NCBI GenBank assembly: GCA_021813745.1
Contig: JAKAJO010000026.1
Coordinates: 19,822-83,821 of the forward strand
Direction: 5' to 3'
DNA length: 64,000 nucleotides
Source of the DNA: Acidobacteriota bacterium
Lineage (GTDB): Bacteria; Acidobacteriota; Terriglobia; Terriglobales; Acidobacteriaceae
Part shown: positions 50,947 to 59,933 of the stretch, one piece after another
Numbering within the stretch: the stretch's first letter is position 1
Layout of the letters: each line of letters begins with the position of its first letter
Notes under the pieces: model-generated
Told to the model about the DNA's origin: nothing
The model's database searches: none
The model's input: the letters and a program-made list of their open reading frames with translations, nothing else
Program-made: the position numbers and the translations under genes

Positions 50947-52299
50947 ATGAGGATAGTGCACGAAGAGAGCGGGCAAATGGTCGTGATTTCCGCTCTGAGT
51001 ATGACCCTGTTGATGGGGTTTATGGCATTGGCGCTGGATGTGAGTCTGCTGTTCCGCGCCCAGCGGAACGCGCAGATAGCAGCCGATGCGGCAGCCACCG
51101 CGGCGGTGCTGGACTACCACTACAACCTTTCGCTGAGCCACGCTCAGACGGCCGGTAAGACGGCGTCCTCGAATAATGGAATTACGGATGGGACGAATGG
51201 GAACTCGGTGGTGATTAATATGCCGCCAACCATGGGCCCGAATACCGCACAGACGACGTTTGCTGAGGCGCTGATTTCGCAGCCCAACCCGACCTATTTC
51301 ATGAAGCTCTTTGGGTTTGGTTCCGTCAATGTGACTGCGCGCGCAGTAGCGGGGGATGTGGGCGGAGCCAAGGCCTGCTGGTACGTGACCAATCCGACTG
51401 CTTCGGGCGCACTCAGCTTGAAGGGGGCCTACTCCATCACGGGCGGGACGGATGCCAATGGGAATCCATTACCTGCGTGCGGCGGGGTGGTGGCATCCAC
51501 AAGCTCGAGCGCCATCAAAGTGACCGGCAATGGCGGCACTGTGGATACAACCTACCTGGCGACCCCAGGTGGTTATTCAGGCCACGATACGAACCCGACG
51601 ACGATCTCGTCGGGCGTGCAGGGACTGCCGACGGATCCACTGGCGAATCAGGTGGCCAACCAGCCACAGCCGCCGACCTGCAACCAGACCAGCGCTCTGT
51701 CCTCCATTACAACCGCCAATGAGTCCACGGTCCAGGGCTCTGCCTCGACTCCGGTGATCTGTTTCACGAGTCCGGTGACGATCGGCAACGGCGTAGTCTT
51801 CAATGGTGCCTCTGGCTTGAGCAGCACCGCGCCGAGCGTCGTATACGTCTTTGAGCAAGGTGTGACGATCGGCGTAGGCTCAACCGTGACCTTTGGCTCG
51901 GGGCCAACATACGATGCAACAAATAACACGTTCCCTTACCCCCCCGCGACAGTTGGCGCAACGATGGAGATTTATGGGGGCACGCTGACGCAGCAGTCGA
52001 ACTCGATTCTGAATCTCTATGCGCCGTCTTCGGGCGCTTTGGATGCAGTCGCCATCTGGCAGCCAGTGGCCAATACGAATCCACTGCAGGTGCAATTCGG
52101 AAGCAATAACGAAGTGCTGGACGGCTTTATCTATGCGCCGGGCGCGAATGTGACGTTGCATGACAATGGTGGCGGCGTGGTGGCGACCGGACTCGTCGCC
52201 AACACACTCTCGGTGAACTCGTCGAGCATCCGGCTGCCCAACTACAATACGGCGAATGCAAAAACCACCCCGCTGACCCAGATCATCCTGGTGGAATAA
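50947..52299 (+). CDS. TadG-like pilus-assembly family protein
   Basis: A 450-residue protein. Residues 1-55 match the TadE/G-like N-terminus: ESGQMVVISALSMTLLMGFM leading into a membrane helix, then RAQRNAQIAADAAATAAVLD. The long remainder is Gly/Ser/Thr/Asn-rich and beta-repetitive (about 110-440), with GASGLSSTAPSVVYVFEQGV, MEIYGGTLTQQSNSILNLYA and LDGFIYAPGANVTLHDNGGG, suggesting a surface beta-helix domain. AAGGAGTCACC precedes the ATG at 50947. It is first of three co-directional TadE/G genes. Other Tad machinery is not present. Confidence 0.8.
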   Translation: MRIVHEESGQMVVISALSMTLLMGFMALALDVSLLFRAQRNAQIAADAAATAAVLDYHYNLSLSHAQTAGKTASSNNGITDGTNGNSVVINMPPTMGPNTAQTTFAEALISQPNPTYFMKLFGFGSVNVTARAVAGDVGGAKACWYVTNPTASGALSLKGAYSITGGTDANGNPLPACGGVVASTSSSAIKVTGNGGTVDTTYLATPGGYSGHDTNPTTISSGVQGLPTDPLANQVANQPQPPTCNQTSALSSITTANESTVQGSASTPVICFTSPVTIGNGVVFNGASGLSSTAPSVVYVFEQGVTIGVGSTVTFGSGPTYDATNNTFPYPPATVGATMEIYGGTLTQQSNSILNLYAPSSGALDAVAIWQPVANTNPLQVQFGSNNEVLDGFIYAPGANVTLHDNGGGVVATGLVANTLSVNSSSIRLPNYNTANAKTTPLTQIILVE

Positions 52300-52311
52300 G
52301 GAAGGGCTGTC

Positions 52312-52791
52312 ATGGAGATGCATATACATGGCCTGAGGAGATTTCTGGGCAGGCTCTGGAAGGCGGATGGCGGTCAGGCGCTTACCGAACTTGGTCTGCT
52401 GCTGCCGGTCCTGGTGCTGATGCTCATTGGCACGGTAGAGCTGGCCCGGCTGGCGTATGTGGCGATTGAGGTTTCCAATGCCGCGCATGCGGGGGCGCAA
52501 TACGGCGCGCAAAGCATCATCTATGCTTCGGATACCGTCGGGATTCAGAATGCAGCAGCTAACGATGCCGCGAACATCACCCTCGCCAGCACGGTGCCGA
52601 CGCTGTCGTACACATGCTCCGATGGCACGACCCCGACGGGGTCTCCCCTGATCTGCGCCAGTGGAGCGGAGGTGGAAGGCATCCTGACCGTGGTGACCTC
52701 GACGAGCTTCAATCCGCTCTTTCACGTGGGCGGGCTGGGGACATCCTTTACGCTCAACGGACGAGACCAGCAGACGGTGCTAATTCAATGA
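52312..52791 (+). CDS. TadE-family pseudopilin-like protein
   Basis: A 159-residue protein. GGQALTELGLLLPVLVLMLI with the Glu after the membrane boundary is the TadE signature (a class III-type pseudopilin processing region), followed by IEVSNAAHAGAQYGAQ. The C-terminal part is beta-rich with two Cys (YTCSDGTT...LICASGAE), which may pair. It lies 12 bases after the TadG-like gene and overlaps the next gene by 4 bases. Confidence 0.85.
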   Translation: MEMHIHGLRRFLGRLWKADGGQALTELGLLLPVLVLMLIGTVELARLAYVAIEVSNAAHAGAQYGAQSIIYASDTVGIQNAAANDAANITLASTVPTLSYTCSDGTTPTGSPLICASGAEVEGILTVVTSTSFNPLFHVGGLGTSFTLNGRDQQTVLIQ

Positions 52792-53333
52792 GGACGATGC
52801 GATTGAAGAGAATCTTGAGCGGATTGCGCCCTCCGGCTGGGCACATGGGCCGCCTGGGAGCGGACGAGGCGGGCAATGCGCTGGTGGAGATGGCGATCAG
52901 CATCTCTCTGTTTCTGCTCTTCCTGATTGGCATCATTGAGGTAGGGTTGGCACTTTACACGTATAACTACGTCTCCGAAGCGGCGCGTGTGGCCTCCCGC
53001 TGGGCGATTGTGCGCGGATCAGATTGCAGCACGAATACGCCGGGACTGGACCACTGCAACGCGACCCAGACCGACATTCAGACCTACGTGCGGTCGATCC
53101 CCTATCCGGGCCTCAACTCCAGCCAGCTGTTGGTTTCGGCGAAATGGCTGCAGCCGAGCACACCGCCCAGCGTGACGTGGTCCACCTGTACCGCGACACC
53201 GACGAACCCTTGCAACCAGCAGGGGTATGAGGTGCAGGTGACGGTAACGTATCCCTTCCCGCTTTCCATTCCTTTCTGGAACAAGACCACATTTTACGTG
53301 GGAAGCACGTCGACGATGGTTATTTCTCAGTAG
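52788..53333 (+). CDS. TadE-family pseudopilin-like protein (second)
   Basis: A 181-residue protein. EAGNALVEMAISISLFLLFL carries the TadE-type Glu and membrane helix, followed by YTYNYVSEAARVASRWAIVR. Four Cys in the periplasmic part (DCSTN, DHCNA, STCTA, NPCNQ) suggest two disulfides. The ATG at 52788 overlaps the previous stop; the longer frame upstream is a shadow of that gene. Confidence 0.85.
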   Translation: MRTMRLKRILSGLRPPAGHMGRLGADEAGNALVEMAISISLFLLFLIGIIEVGLALYTYNYVSEAARVASRWAIVRGSDCSTNTPGLDHCNATQTDIQTYVRSIPYPGLNSSQLLVSAKWLQPSTPPSVTWSTCTATPTNPCNQQGYEVQVTVTYPFPLSIPFWNKTTFYVGSTSTMVISQ

Positions 53334-53435
53334 GGCCCCTATTGACCTGGGGCGGAAAGACGCCCCTGATTCCCACAGAGAAGCGCGGCGATTCACACGC
53401 TGCATTGGGCTCCCGCCCGGCCTACACTCGAATGT

Positions 53436-54824
53436 ATGGCCACTATTCCCAATCTGACGCTGGATGCCGGGCTGCCGGCAAATGTCGACGCTGAGAGGAC
53501 GATTCTCGGCGCAATTTTGTTGGACAATGCAGCGCACGCTGAAGCCGCCGAGCGGCTGGAGGCGGATGATTTTTCCCTGGACTCGCATCGGCGGATTTAT
53601 CTCCGAATGACGGAACTGCTGACGTCGCAGCGGGCGGTAGATATCGTCACTCTGGCCGAAGAGCTGGCGCGGAACAAGGAGGTTGAGTCGGTGGGCGGCG
53701 TGGCGTATCTGGCGTCGCTCACCGAGGGACTGCCGTTGCGGCCGGTGATTGAGGAATACATCCGGATCGTGAAGGACAAGAGCCTGTTGCGTCGGCTGAT
53801 GGCAATCTGCTCCGCTGCGATTGCACGTGCAGCGGACCAGAGCGAGCCGGCGCTGGACGTGTTGGGAGCGGCAGAGAGCCAACTGCTGGAGGTGAGCGAG
53901 AAGGGCATTACGCGCGGATTGCAGCAGCTGGACCAGATTGTCGCCAACTCATTCGGTTCAATTGACAACCTCTATAAGCAAAGCCGTGATGTCACAGGGC
54001 TGGCGACCGATTTTCTACAACTGGACCGGGTCACCAGCGGGCTCCAGAAAGGGGAATTGATCATCATTGCGGCACGGCCGTCGATGGGCAAGACGGCATT
54101 TGCCATCAACATCGCGCAAAATGCGGCGGTGAATCACGGGGCGGTGGTCGCGGTGTTCAGCCTGGAAATGAGCAAGGAGTCGCTGTTGCGAAGGATGCTG
54201 GCCTCGCAGGCGGGAGTTGACCAGCGCAAGTTGCAGACTGGATTCATTCCGCGGGAGGACCAGGAGAAGCTGAACCACGCGCTTGGACAGCTGGTGGAGG
54301 CGCGACTTTTTATTGACGACACGGCGGGCATTTCTCTGGCGGAGATGCGCGCCAAGGCGCGGAGGCTGAAACAGAACGCGGGCGCTCTGGATCTGGTGAT
54401 GGTGGATTACCTGCAACTGATGTCGGCGACGCTGCCCTCTGCGGGGGGAAAGCGATATGAGAACCGGACGCAGGAGGTTTCGGCAATTTCGCGGGGACTG
54501 AAGGCGCTGGCAAAAGAGCTGGACGTTCCGGTGGTTGCGCTGTCGCAGCTTTCGCGCGCGAGCGAGCGGCGCGGAGATGACAAGCGGCCGATGTTGAGCG
54601 ATCTGCGCGAGTCGGGTTCGATTGAGCAGGACGCGGACGTCGTAGCGTTTATCCATCGCGAAGCGTACTACAACCGCACGGACGAACTGACGGATGAGGA
54701 GAAAGCCAAGTCGGAGATCATTATTGCCAAACAACGCAACGGTCCGACGGAGACGGTCTATTTGACCTTTAACGCGAAGTACACGCGATTTGGCAATCCT
54801 GCGGACGGCTATCCGGGGGTCTAG
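53436..54824 (+). CDS. dnaB: Replicative DNA helicase DnaB
   Basis: A 462-residue hexameric helicase that unwinds the replication fork. The N-terminal primase-interacting domain (AERTILGAILLDNAAHAEAA) is followed by the RecA-like core with Walker A ARPSMGKTAFAINIAQNAAV, VFSLEMSKESLLRRMLASQA, Walker B LDLVMVDYLQLM, VVALSQLSRASERRGDDKRP and SGSIEQDADVVAFIHREAYY. Length is typical and no intein is present. No dnaA, dnaN, priA or ribosomal genes flank it. Confidence 0.97.
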   Translation: MATIPNLTLDAGLPANVDAERTILGAILLDNAAHAEAAERLEADDFSLDSHRRIYLRMTELLTSQRAVDIVTLAEELARNKEVESVGGVAYLASLTEGLPLRPVIEEYIRIVKDKSLLRRLMAICSAAIARAADQSEPALDVLGAAESQLLEVSEKGITRGLQQLDQIVANSFGSIDNLYKQSRDVTGLATDFLQLDRVTSGLQKGELIIIAARPSMGKTAFAINIAQNAAVNHGAVVAVFSLEMSKESLLRRMLASQAGVDQRKLQTGFIPREDQEKLNHALGQLVEARLFIDDTAGISLAEMRAKARRLKQNAGALDLVMVDYLQLMSATLPSAGGKRYENRTQEVSAISRGLKALAKELDVPVVALSQLSRASERRGDDKRPMLSDLRESGSIEQDADVVAFIHREAYYNRTDELTDEEKAKSEIIIAKQRNGPTETVYLTFNAKYTRFGNPADGYPGV

Positions 54825-54884
54825 AAGCAATTTCGACAGCGATGGGGTGGCGCTTCCCGAGCAACGCACTCAGTGAACTGCGGA

Positions 54885-55589
54885 TTAGGTTTCATTGAGG
54901 ATGAGCGCCACGCGGCCGGTAATGTAATCATTCGGCGTGCTTTCAGATTCGACCTCGATGAGGTCGATCGGGCAGTTGCGGTTATGTGGGCGCAGGACGA
55001 GACGGGAAGCGAGGAAGTCGACATAGCGCAGGGCGAGTTGCGCGCCTTTGCGCACGGCATAGAGATTGGGCACGTCCGGGCGATATTGCAACAACGAATT
55101 GTAGTGGCGGTCAATGACGACGAGGGCGCCTGGAAGGACAAGTGGTTCCATAGGCTGCGCGTCAAGAGCTGCGATCCGCACCGCGACGAATCGCTCCCAG
55201 TGACGGCGGGAGGAGGCGGCGCGGCTGCGCACAGATTTGAGGGCGTCGCAGGGCAGGTGAAAGATGGACTGGACGGCGGAGGGCCTTACATAGGGCTCGA
55301 AGAGAGCCATTCCGTGCGAGACGATGGGAACTGCACTGACATCTTCGAGGCGGATAGACGTCTTTCGGTGTGGAGCAGCGGGCAGCAGGTCGGCGATCGT
55401 CATGTGCTGGGAAGCGAGTATGCGGTCAAGGGCGTCGAGCGAAAGCTGACGGCGCGAATGGAGGAAGTTAGACAGATGGGATTGGCCAAAACCCGTTTGA
55501 CGCGAAAGGAGCGAGATCGAGAGAGAGCCCCGCTGGATTCTGCGCGTTATCTCGAGACGGAGCCGCTCGTGGATTTGCGAAAAGTTCAT
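54885..55589 (-). CDS. HTH regulator with degenerate S24-like domain
   Basis: A 234-residue regulator. The N-terminal HTH (residues about 12-65: GSLSISLLSRQTGFGQSHLS, FLHSRRQLSLDALDRIL) is of the Xre type. The C-terminal half resembles LexA/S24 domains (FVAVRIAALDAQPMEPLVLP, then GALVVIDRHYNS), but the catalytic Ser position before MEP is Pro, so autocleavage is unlikely. The later segment holds YAVRKGAQLALRYV instead of a clear catalytic Lys. The ATG at 55589 gives the normal N-terminus. A UUCG-type hairpin (55666-55681) lies upstream. Targets are unknown. Confidence 0.75.
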   Translation of the reverse strand: MNFSQIHERLRLEITRRIQRGSLSISLLSRQTGFGQSHLSNFLHSRRQLSLDALDRILASQHMTIADLLPAAPHRKTSIRLEDVSAVPIVSHGMALFEPYVRPSAVQSIFHLPCDALKSVRSRAASSRRHWERFVAVRIAALDAQPMEPLVLPGALVVIDRHYNSLLQYRPDVPNLYAVRKGAQLALRYVDFLASRLVLRPHNRNCPIDLIEVESESTPNDYITGRVALILNET

Positions 55590-56116
55590 TTGTGGAAATT
55601 CCGCCGCCAGCCACGGTGACGAAGGGCCTCCATTTTCTTTGAGCAAAGAGAGATTGATGAAATTGCCTTCCTTCGGGAAGGTCTGGAAATGCCCAAGAGA
55701 GACCGGGGACGAAATCAGCCAAGATTCATTGACGCATACAACGCCGGATTTTAGATTGGCCTTACTTTAACTCGCACAAGTCTGTAGGAATTTTCGAGGA
55801 GAAGCGTCGGATTGATCCACCCCGGGAGACTGGCTCGTGTCGATCGAGGGGATGAGCCAACGACTGCGTCTGGGCTCCGGCCCAGAGATCAATTCCTCGC
55901 CATTTCGCGAAGATGCTCTTGGGAGCGTCGGAGGCAGGCCTGCGCGAAAATTCCACGATCTGCGCGCTATGAGCATGACTTACAACAAGAGGGCGACGGC
56001 ATCAATCCCCCATCGGAGCCAAAGAAGTCCGAGGGCTGCGGCCTCGTTCTCATCACCCCGCCCGCACACAAGCAAGAACACAGGCCGGCGGGACGGAAAG
56101 TCTCGGAGAATCCGTC
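55590..56116. other. Divergent intergenic region
   Basis: Non-coding stretch between the S24-like regulator and the zinc-ribbon/sigma-like pair. It contains a perfect CCTTCC-TTCG-GGAAGG hairpin (55666-55681), which may be an operator or a structured leader. Open frames on the plus strand end inside the next gene and look spurious. Confidence 0.45.
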
Positions 56117-56326
56117 ATGGAATTGCGCGTGCAACTGAAAATTTGCGAGGGTTGCGGTTGTCTTTGGTATCGCTCACAAACGCAGGAAAACGTGTACTGC
56201 AAGAAATGTGAAAAAATACTGTCTCATTATCCGGCGCCTGGCAGTCGCAAGCGGCTGGGCCGCACAACGAGCAAGCCTATGGCCGGGGTATGGGCCGTGG
56301 CTGAAGCGGCAGGGGGTGCACATTGA
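56117..56326 (+). CDS. Small zinc-ribbon protein coupled to a sigma-like protein
   Basis: A 69-residue protein. LKICEGCGCLWYRSQ and VYCKKCEKIL supply a CxxC...CxxC ribbon, followed by a basic RSKR-like patch (GSRKRLGRTTSK) and an Ala/Gly tail. The stop overlaps the TTG start of the next gene. This gene pair recurs in Terriglobia to my knowledge. A role in transcription is suggested by its partner only. Confidence 0.78.
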   Translation: MELRVQLKICEGCGCLWYRSQTQENVYCKKCEKILSHYPAPGSRKRLGRTTSKPMAGVWAVAEAAGGAH

Positions 56327-56844
56327 GCGCAGCCCTTCAGTTACCGATGATTTGGGGCTCAATCGGCCCACGACGCGTGCAGATTGAGCGTGAACCCACC
56401 GAACCAGAACCAAAAGCGGCCGAAGGACCGCGAAGAAAGCACGAACAAGACACTGAAGTAAACGGGCCGGTGACGAGCCTGGCGTTTTATCGCAAGCACA
56501 CGGAAAGCATGCTGCGACGATATCTGTATGCTTCAATGCAAGTGGGGCGTGCGCCGTCGATGCTGGGTGATCCGGTGGGGCGTGGATGGGTTTCCAGCAG
56601 ACCAGTGCGAACATTTGAGGACGCGGTCATCTTTGTTCTCGATGTGGAGCAATGCTTGAAACGCCTCAACATTCTGGACCGGCATTTGCTGAGCAGAGTG
56701 GTACTGCAAGAGTACACGCAAAGCGAAACTGCGGCCCTGCTGGGAATGAGCCTACGCGCAGTGGCATACAAAGTGCCCCAGGCGCTGGATCGATTGACCG
56801 AGAAGTTACTGGAGAGCGGGCTCCTGATTCTTCCGCATTCATAA
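56323..56844 (+). CDS. Sigma-70 region-4-like protein, TTG start
   Basis: A 173-residue protein. Residues about 55-95 are a helical segment (SLAFYRKHTESMLRRYLYAS), and residues about 118-165 form an HTH resembling sigma region 4 (LDRHLLSRVVLQEYTQSETA, then ALLGMSLRAVAYKVPQALDR). There is no region 2, so it cannot act as a full sigma factor by itself. The start is TTG, coupled to the zinc-ribbon stop (TTGA). It overlaps the converging DUF59 gene by 6 bases at the 3' end. Confidence 0.75.
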   Translation: MSAALQLPMIWGSIGPRRVQIEREPTEPEPKAAEGPRRKHEQDTEVNGPVTSLAFYRKHTESMLRRYLYASMQVGRAPSMLGDPVGRGWVSSRPVRTFEDAVIFVLDVEQCLKRLNILDRHLLSRVVLQEYTQSETAALLGMSLRAVAYKVPQALDRLTEKLLESGLLILPHS

Positions 56845-57252
56845 ATTCCCGGGCCAGATGACGAAAGGGGAGTGTGGCGCCGCGCTCCCCTTTTGCTGCA
56901 AGCGCGAAAGAGTGGGACCAAGCTGGCGCTTCCCCTCTTCACTTATGCGATCAACAGACCATGCTGGCTCCCAGACGAGGTCGACATCGATGTGGCTGAT
57001 GTCGGGGATGCCTGCAAGACGATTGCGAACCTGTTCGAAGATAAGGCCACTGCCGGGTGAGTCGGCGGTGACGAGAGTCATGCTGATGCGGACCCACTGC
57101 CGCGGCCATGCAGGAGTGGAGTCAGGATCGGGGCCGATGGCGACATCGTAGATGAGGCCGAGATCGACGACGTTCAGTTTCAGTTCGGGATCGAAGCAAT
57201 CGCGCAGAGCGGATAGGATGTCGGATTCAATCAGCATGTAAGGTGCTGGCAC
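56839..57252 (-). CDS. DUF59/MIP18-family protein without the usual Cys
   Basis: Up to 137 residues. The fold signature is clear: SALRDCFDPELKLNVVDLGL, IYDVAIG, WVRISMTLV, and IDVDLVWEPAWSVDRISEEG, as in SufT/PaaD-like iron-sulfur maturation factors. The usual TxxGCP reads TADSPGSG, so the conserved Cys is Ser here; the protein may not transfer clusters by the standard route. The GTG at 57252 directly abuts the ispA stop; the ATG at 57237 is an alternative. It is last in the four-gene operon from 62392. Confidence 0.82.
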   Translation of the reverse strand: MPAPYMLIESDILSALRDCFDPELKLNVVDLGLIYDVAIGPDPDSTPAWPRQWVRISMTLVTADSPGSGLIFEQVRNRLAGIPDISHIDVDLVWEPAWSVDRISEEGKRQLGPTLSRLQQKGSAAPHSPFVIWPGNL

Positions 57253-58155
57253 TCAGTGTTTTCGTTCCACAAGGTAGCGGGCGACGGACTTAAGGCCGTC
57301 GGCGCGGTTGCCGTAGGGCGCGAGCGCGGCAAAGGCTTCTTCAATGAGCGCGGCGGCGTCGCGGCGGCTTTGCTCGATGCCGAAAACGGCGGGCCATGTG
57401 ACTTTCTCCGTGGCAAGATCCTTGCCAGCCGTTTTGCCAAGGTGGCTTGAATCCTGTGTCATGTCGAGGACGTCGTCAGCAATCTGGAAGGCCAGGCCGG
57501 CCTTACGTCCGAAGGTGTCGAGGCGCGCGACGTCATCGTCCTTTGCGCCGGCATAGATCCCGCCTGTGACAACGCTGACGCGAATCAAGGCGCCGGTTTT
57601 GGCACGATGAATGGCATCGACAAGCTCGGGGGTGGGCTTGTGGTGCTCATTTTCAATGTCGAGAACCTGGCCTCCGATCATACCTTCTACAGTACCGACC
57701 GCGTTGGCGATGAGACGGATGATTTTGACGACAGCGGCCGGGGGGGCGTTGAGCGATGCGAGGACCTCAAAGGCGCGGGTCTGGAGGGCATCGCCGGCCA
57801 GGATGGCGATGGCTTCACCATAGACTTTGTGGCAGGTAGGCTTGCCGCGGCGCAGGTCGTCATTGTCGAGTGCAGGGAGGTCGTCGTGGATAAGCGAGTA
57901 GGTGTGAAGCATCTCGAGTGCAGCGCCGAGATGCTCGATGCCGGAGGGAAGCGCTCCCGCAATGGTGACAGCAGCCTGCATGGCAAGGACGGGGCGAAGA
58001 CGCTTGCCGCCGGCGAATGTGGAGTGGCGCATGGCGCCGTGAATGGAGGCTGGTGCCGTCTCTGTGGTCGGAATCAGCTCTTCGAGAGCACGATCGGCGA
58101 GCGCTGCGCCCTCCTGAATGATGGCTTTGACGTCGGCAGGCATGTTCCTCTTCAT
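57253..58155 (-). CDS. ispA: Short-chain polyprenyl diphosphate synthase (farnesyl type)
   Basis: A 300-residue isoprenoid chain-elongation enzyme that condenses isopentenyl and dimethylallyl diphosphate, probably to farnesyl diphosphate. The first Asp-rich motif is LIHDDLPALDNDDLRRGKPT (with a two-residue insertion typical of bacterial FPP synthases), and the second is FQIADDVLDMTQDSSHLGK. GGKRLRP is the substrate loop. The ATG overlaps the upstream gene by 4 bases. Bound in an operon with an acylase and a GT-C protein. Confidence 0.94.
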   Translation of the reverse strand: MKRNMPADVKAIIQEGAALADRALEELIPTTETAPASIHGAMRHSTFAGGKRLRPVLAMQAAVTIAGALPSGIEHLGAALEMLHTYSLIHDDLPALDNDDLRRGKPTCHKVYGEAIAILAGDALQTRAFEVLASLNAPPAAVVKIIRLIANAVGTVEGMIGGQVLDIENEHHKPTPELVDAIHRAKTGALIRVSVVTGGIYAGAKDDDVARLDTFGRKAGLAFQIADDVLDMTQDSSHLGKTAGKDLATEKVTWPAVFGIEQSRRDAAALIEEAFAALAPYGNRADGLKSVARYLVERKH

Positions 58156-59933
58156 GATACCTGAGGCCCGGTGGGGCGGCGCTCAATGAACCAGAGACCG
58201 ACGAAGAGGAGCAGCGAGACTGCGCTGAGAGTGCGACCAATGAGGATGTCGGGCGTATTGATCCAATCAATGGCGATGGTGACGGGGCCCGGGGACACGG
58301 GAACAACAAAGAGGCCATCTTCTCTTTGGAATAGCTGGTGCTGGAGCACGCCACCGACTCGAATTTGCCAAGCAGGGTAGCGACGAAGACGAAGGATGAG
58401 GTAGCCGGCAATGCTCGGATGAGCGTGGATACGAATGTGCTGGCTGGCGAGCCGCGCAGGCTGGTCAGCATCGTAAGTGGCCAGGCAGGAGTGCTGATCA
58501 GGGGACCACGCAGGCGGTACGCCTCCAGAGCCGACACCGAGGACGGTCGAGGGCGATGAGGTCAAGCAGGCCATGGGTAGATCGAGCGGGGCGATTGAGT
58601 TATCAACGCCGGGGGGTGCGTACTCATCCATTCCTTCAAAGCCATCCCCAGCGTAGTAGGTGGAGATGACCCCATAGGGAGAATCGTCTTCGTCGCAGTC
58701 GTGATAAAAGAGCAGACCATAGAAAGATGCGGTAGAGAACAGCAGGGCTGCCGCGGCGAAGGCGAAGACGAAGATGCGACGGAATCGCAGTCGAAGGGGC
58801 CAGATGGAAGCGGCGAACAGGATGGCCATTGGAGTCTCAAGAAGGACCAGCCAGCGCCAGGGAAATTGAAGATAGCGCAACTTCGGCAGGAGATCCCAAA
58901 CGAAATGGGAGGCAGGGAGCTGGAGAAAGAGCACTGCGGGTGGAATTGCGCAGAGCGGAATCCACCACTGATTGCGCTGGTGCGGCGTGGAGCGGCGCAG
59001 GACGAATAGACCGCTGGCGCATGCGACGATGAGCATGGAAAGGGAGATCACAGAGACTTTAAAAAGCTCAGCGTCGTGGTCGCGCATGTCTGCGCCGGCG
59101 TGCCGGGCAAAGAACCAGTTGTTTTCGATGAGGTAGCCGGGATCATCTGTGACTTGATGGATCGCAACCCAGGGCTGCTCCACGGCGGCGGGGACAATGT
59201 AGATGGCAGCGAGGCCAAGGCCGAGAGCGGCCGCAGCTGCGGCGCGGACAACCGGTGCCCAGGACCGGCGAAGAATGGATGCAAGAAGGGCAAGTGCGGC
59301 GACTGTGTAACTGGCGATGACACCGAGTGGTGCGTCAGAGAGCCATGCCCCAGCGATTACCAGGGTGAGAAGTACCGCGGAGCCGTCGAAGGCTCGGCGT
59401 AATGTGTTCGCGTCAGGATGGAGATCCCGAAGCAAGAAGAGCAGCAGCAAAGGGATCCAAAAGCTTCCGGTGAGTTCACCGAAGGCTGTGCGCTCATACG
59501 CGGTGAATAGGGTGTAGCCGGAAAAAACGGCGACGCATCCTGCGAAGGTGGCGGCCGCATTGTCAAGAAGCTGACGGGCAAGTGCACGAGTGGAGAGACC
59601 GGCTGCGGCAAGCATCATGAAAGTGAGTACTGCGGAGATTCGCTTCCAGGGCAAGAGGACACGCAAGAACGCACCTGCCATCCACGTCAAAGGCGGATAG
59701 AAGATGAAGCGGGGTTCACCCGCGCCATAATTGGGGCTGGGCGCCCACCGGGGATAGAGGATGCCCTGCCGGAGACTGTGAAAGGCATCGACCCAGCTGA
59801 CGAAATGGAAATCAAAGTCGTGGCCACAGGAAGGGCCACGACCGAAGAGTGCGGCAGATGCGATGAGGGCTGCGCAGAGGATGATGGCCGGGCCGGAGTA
59901 GGCGCGAGCGCGCACCGGCAGGGCGGCGCTCAT
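58152..59933 (-). CDS. GT-C-like membrane protein (PTPS-related family)
   Basis: A 593-residue membrane protein with about 11-13 helices. The N-terminal segment FDFHFVSWVDAFHSLRQGIL followed by YPRWAPSPNYGAGEPRFIFY is typical of the 6-pyruvoyl-tetrahydropterin-synthase-related membrane family, whose layout suggests a GT-C glycosyltransferase using a polyprenyl-phosphate donor. The C-terminal 150 residues are a soluble beta-rich domain and a last helix. The acidic DxD-like HDFDFHF fits the catalytic loop. It overlaps both operon neighbours by 4 bases. Confidence 0.78.
   Translation of the reverse strand: MSAALPVRARAYSGPAIILCAALIASAALFGRGPSCGHDFDFHFVSWVDAFHSLRQGILYPRWAPSPNYGAGEPRFIFYPPLTWMAGAFLRVLLPWKRISAVLTFMMLAAAGLSTRALARQLLDNAAATFAGCVAVFSGYTLFTAYERTAFGELTGSFWIPLLLLFLLRDLHPDANTLRRAFDGSAVLLTLVIAGAWLSDAPLGVIASYTVAALALLASILRRSWAPVVRAAAAAALGLGLAAIYIVPAAVEQPWVAIHQVTDDPGYLIENNWFFARHAGADMRDHDAELFKVSVISLSMLIVACASGLFVLRRSTPHQRNQWWIPLCAIPPAVLFLQLPASHFVWDLLPKLRYLQFPWRWLVLLETPMAILFAASIWPLRLRFRRIFVFAFAAAALLFSTASFYGLLFYHDCDEDDSPYGVISTYYAGDGFEGMDEYAPPGVDNSIAPLDLPMACLTSSPSTVLGVGSGGVPPAWSPDQHSCLATYDADQPARLASQHIRIHAHPSIAGYLILRLRRYPAWQIRVGGVLQHQLFQREDGLFVVPVSPGPVTIAIDWINTPDILIGRTLSAVSLLLFVGLWFIERRPTGPQVS

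Noticed and set aside
55837..56211. A 124-codon plus-strand frame before the zinc-ribbon gene
   Set aside because: Arg/Ser-rich, no ribosome binding site, and it runs out of frame through the start of the zinc-ribbon gene.
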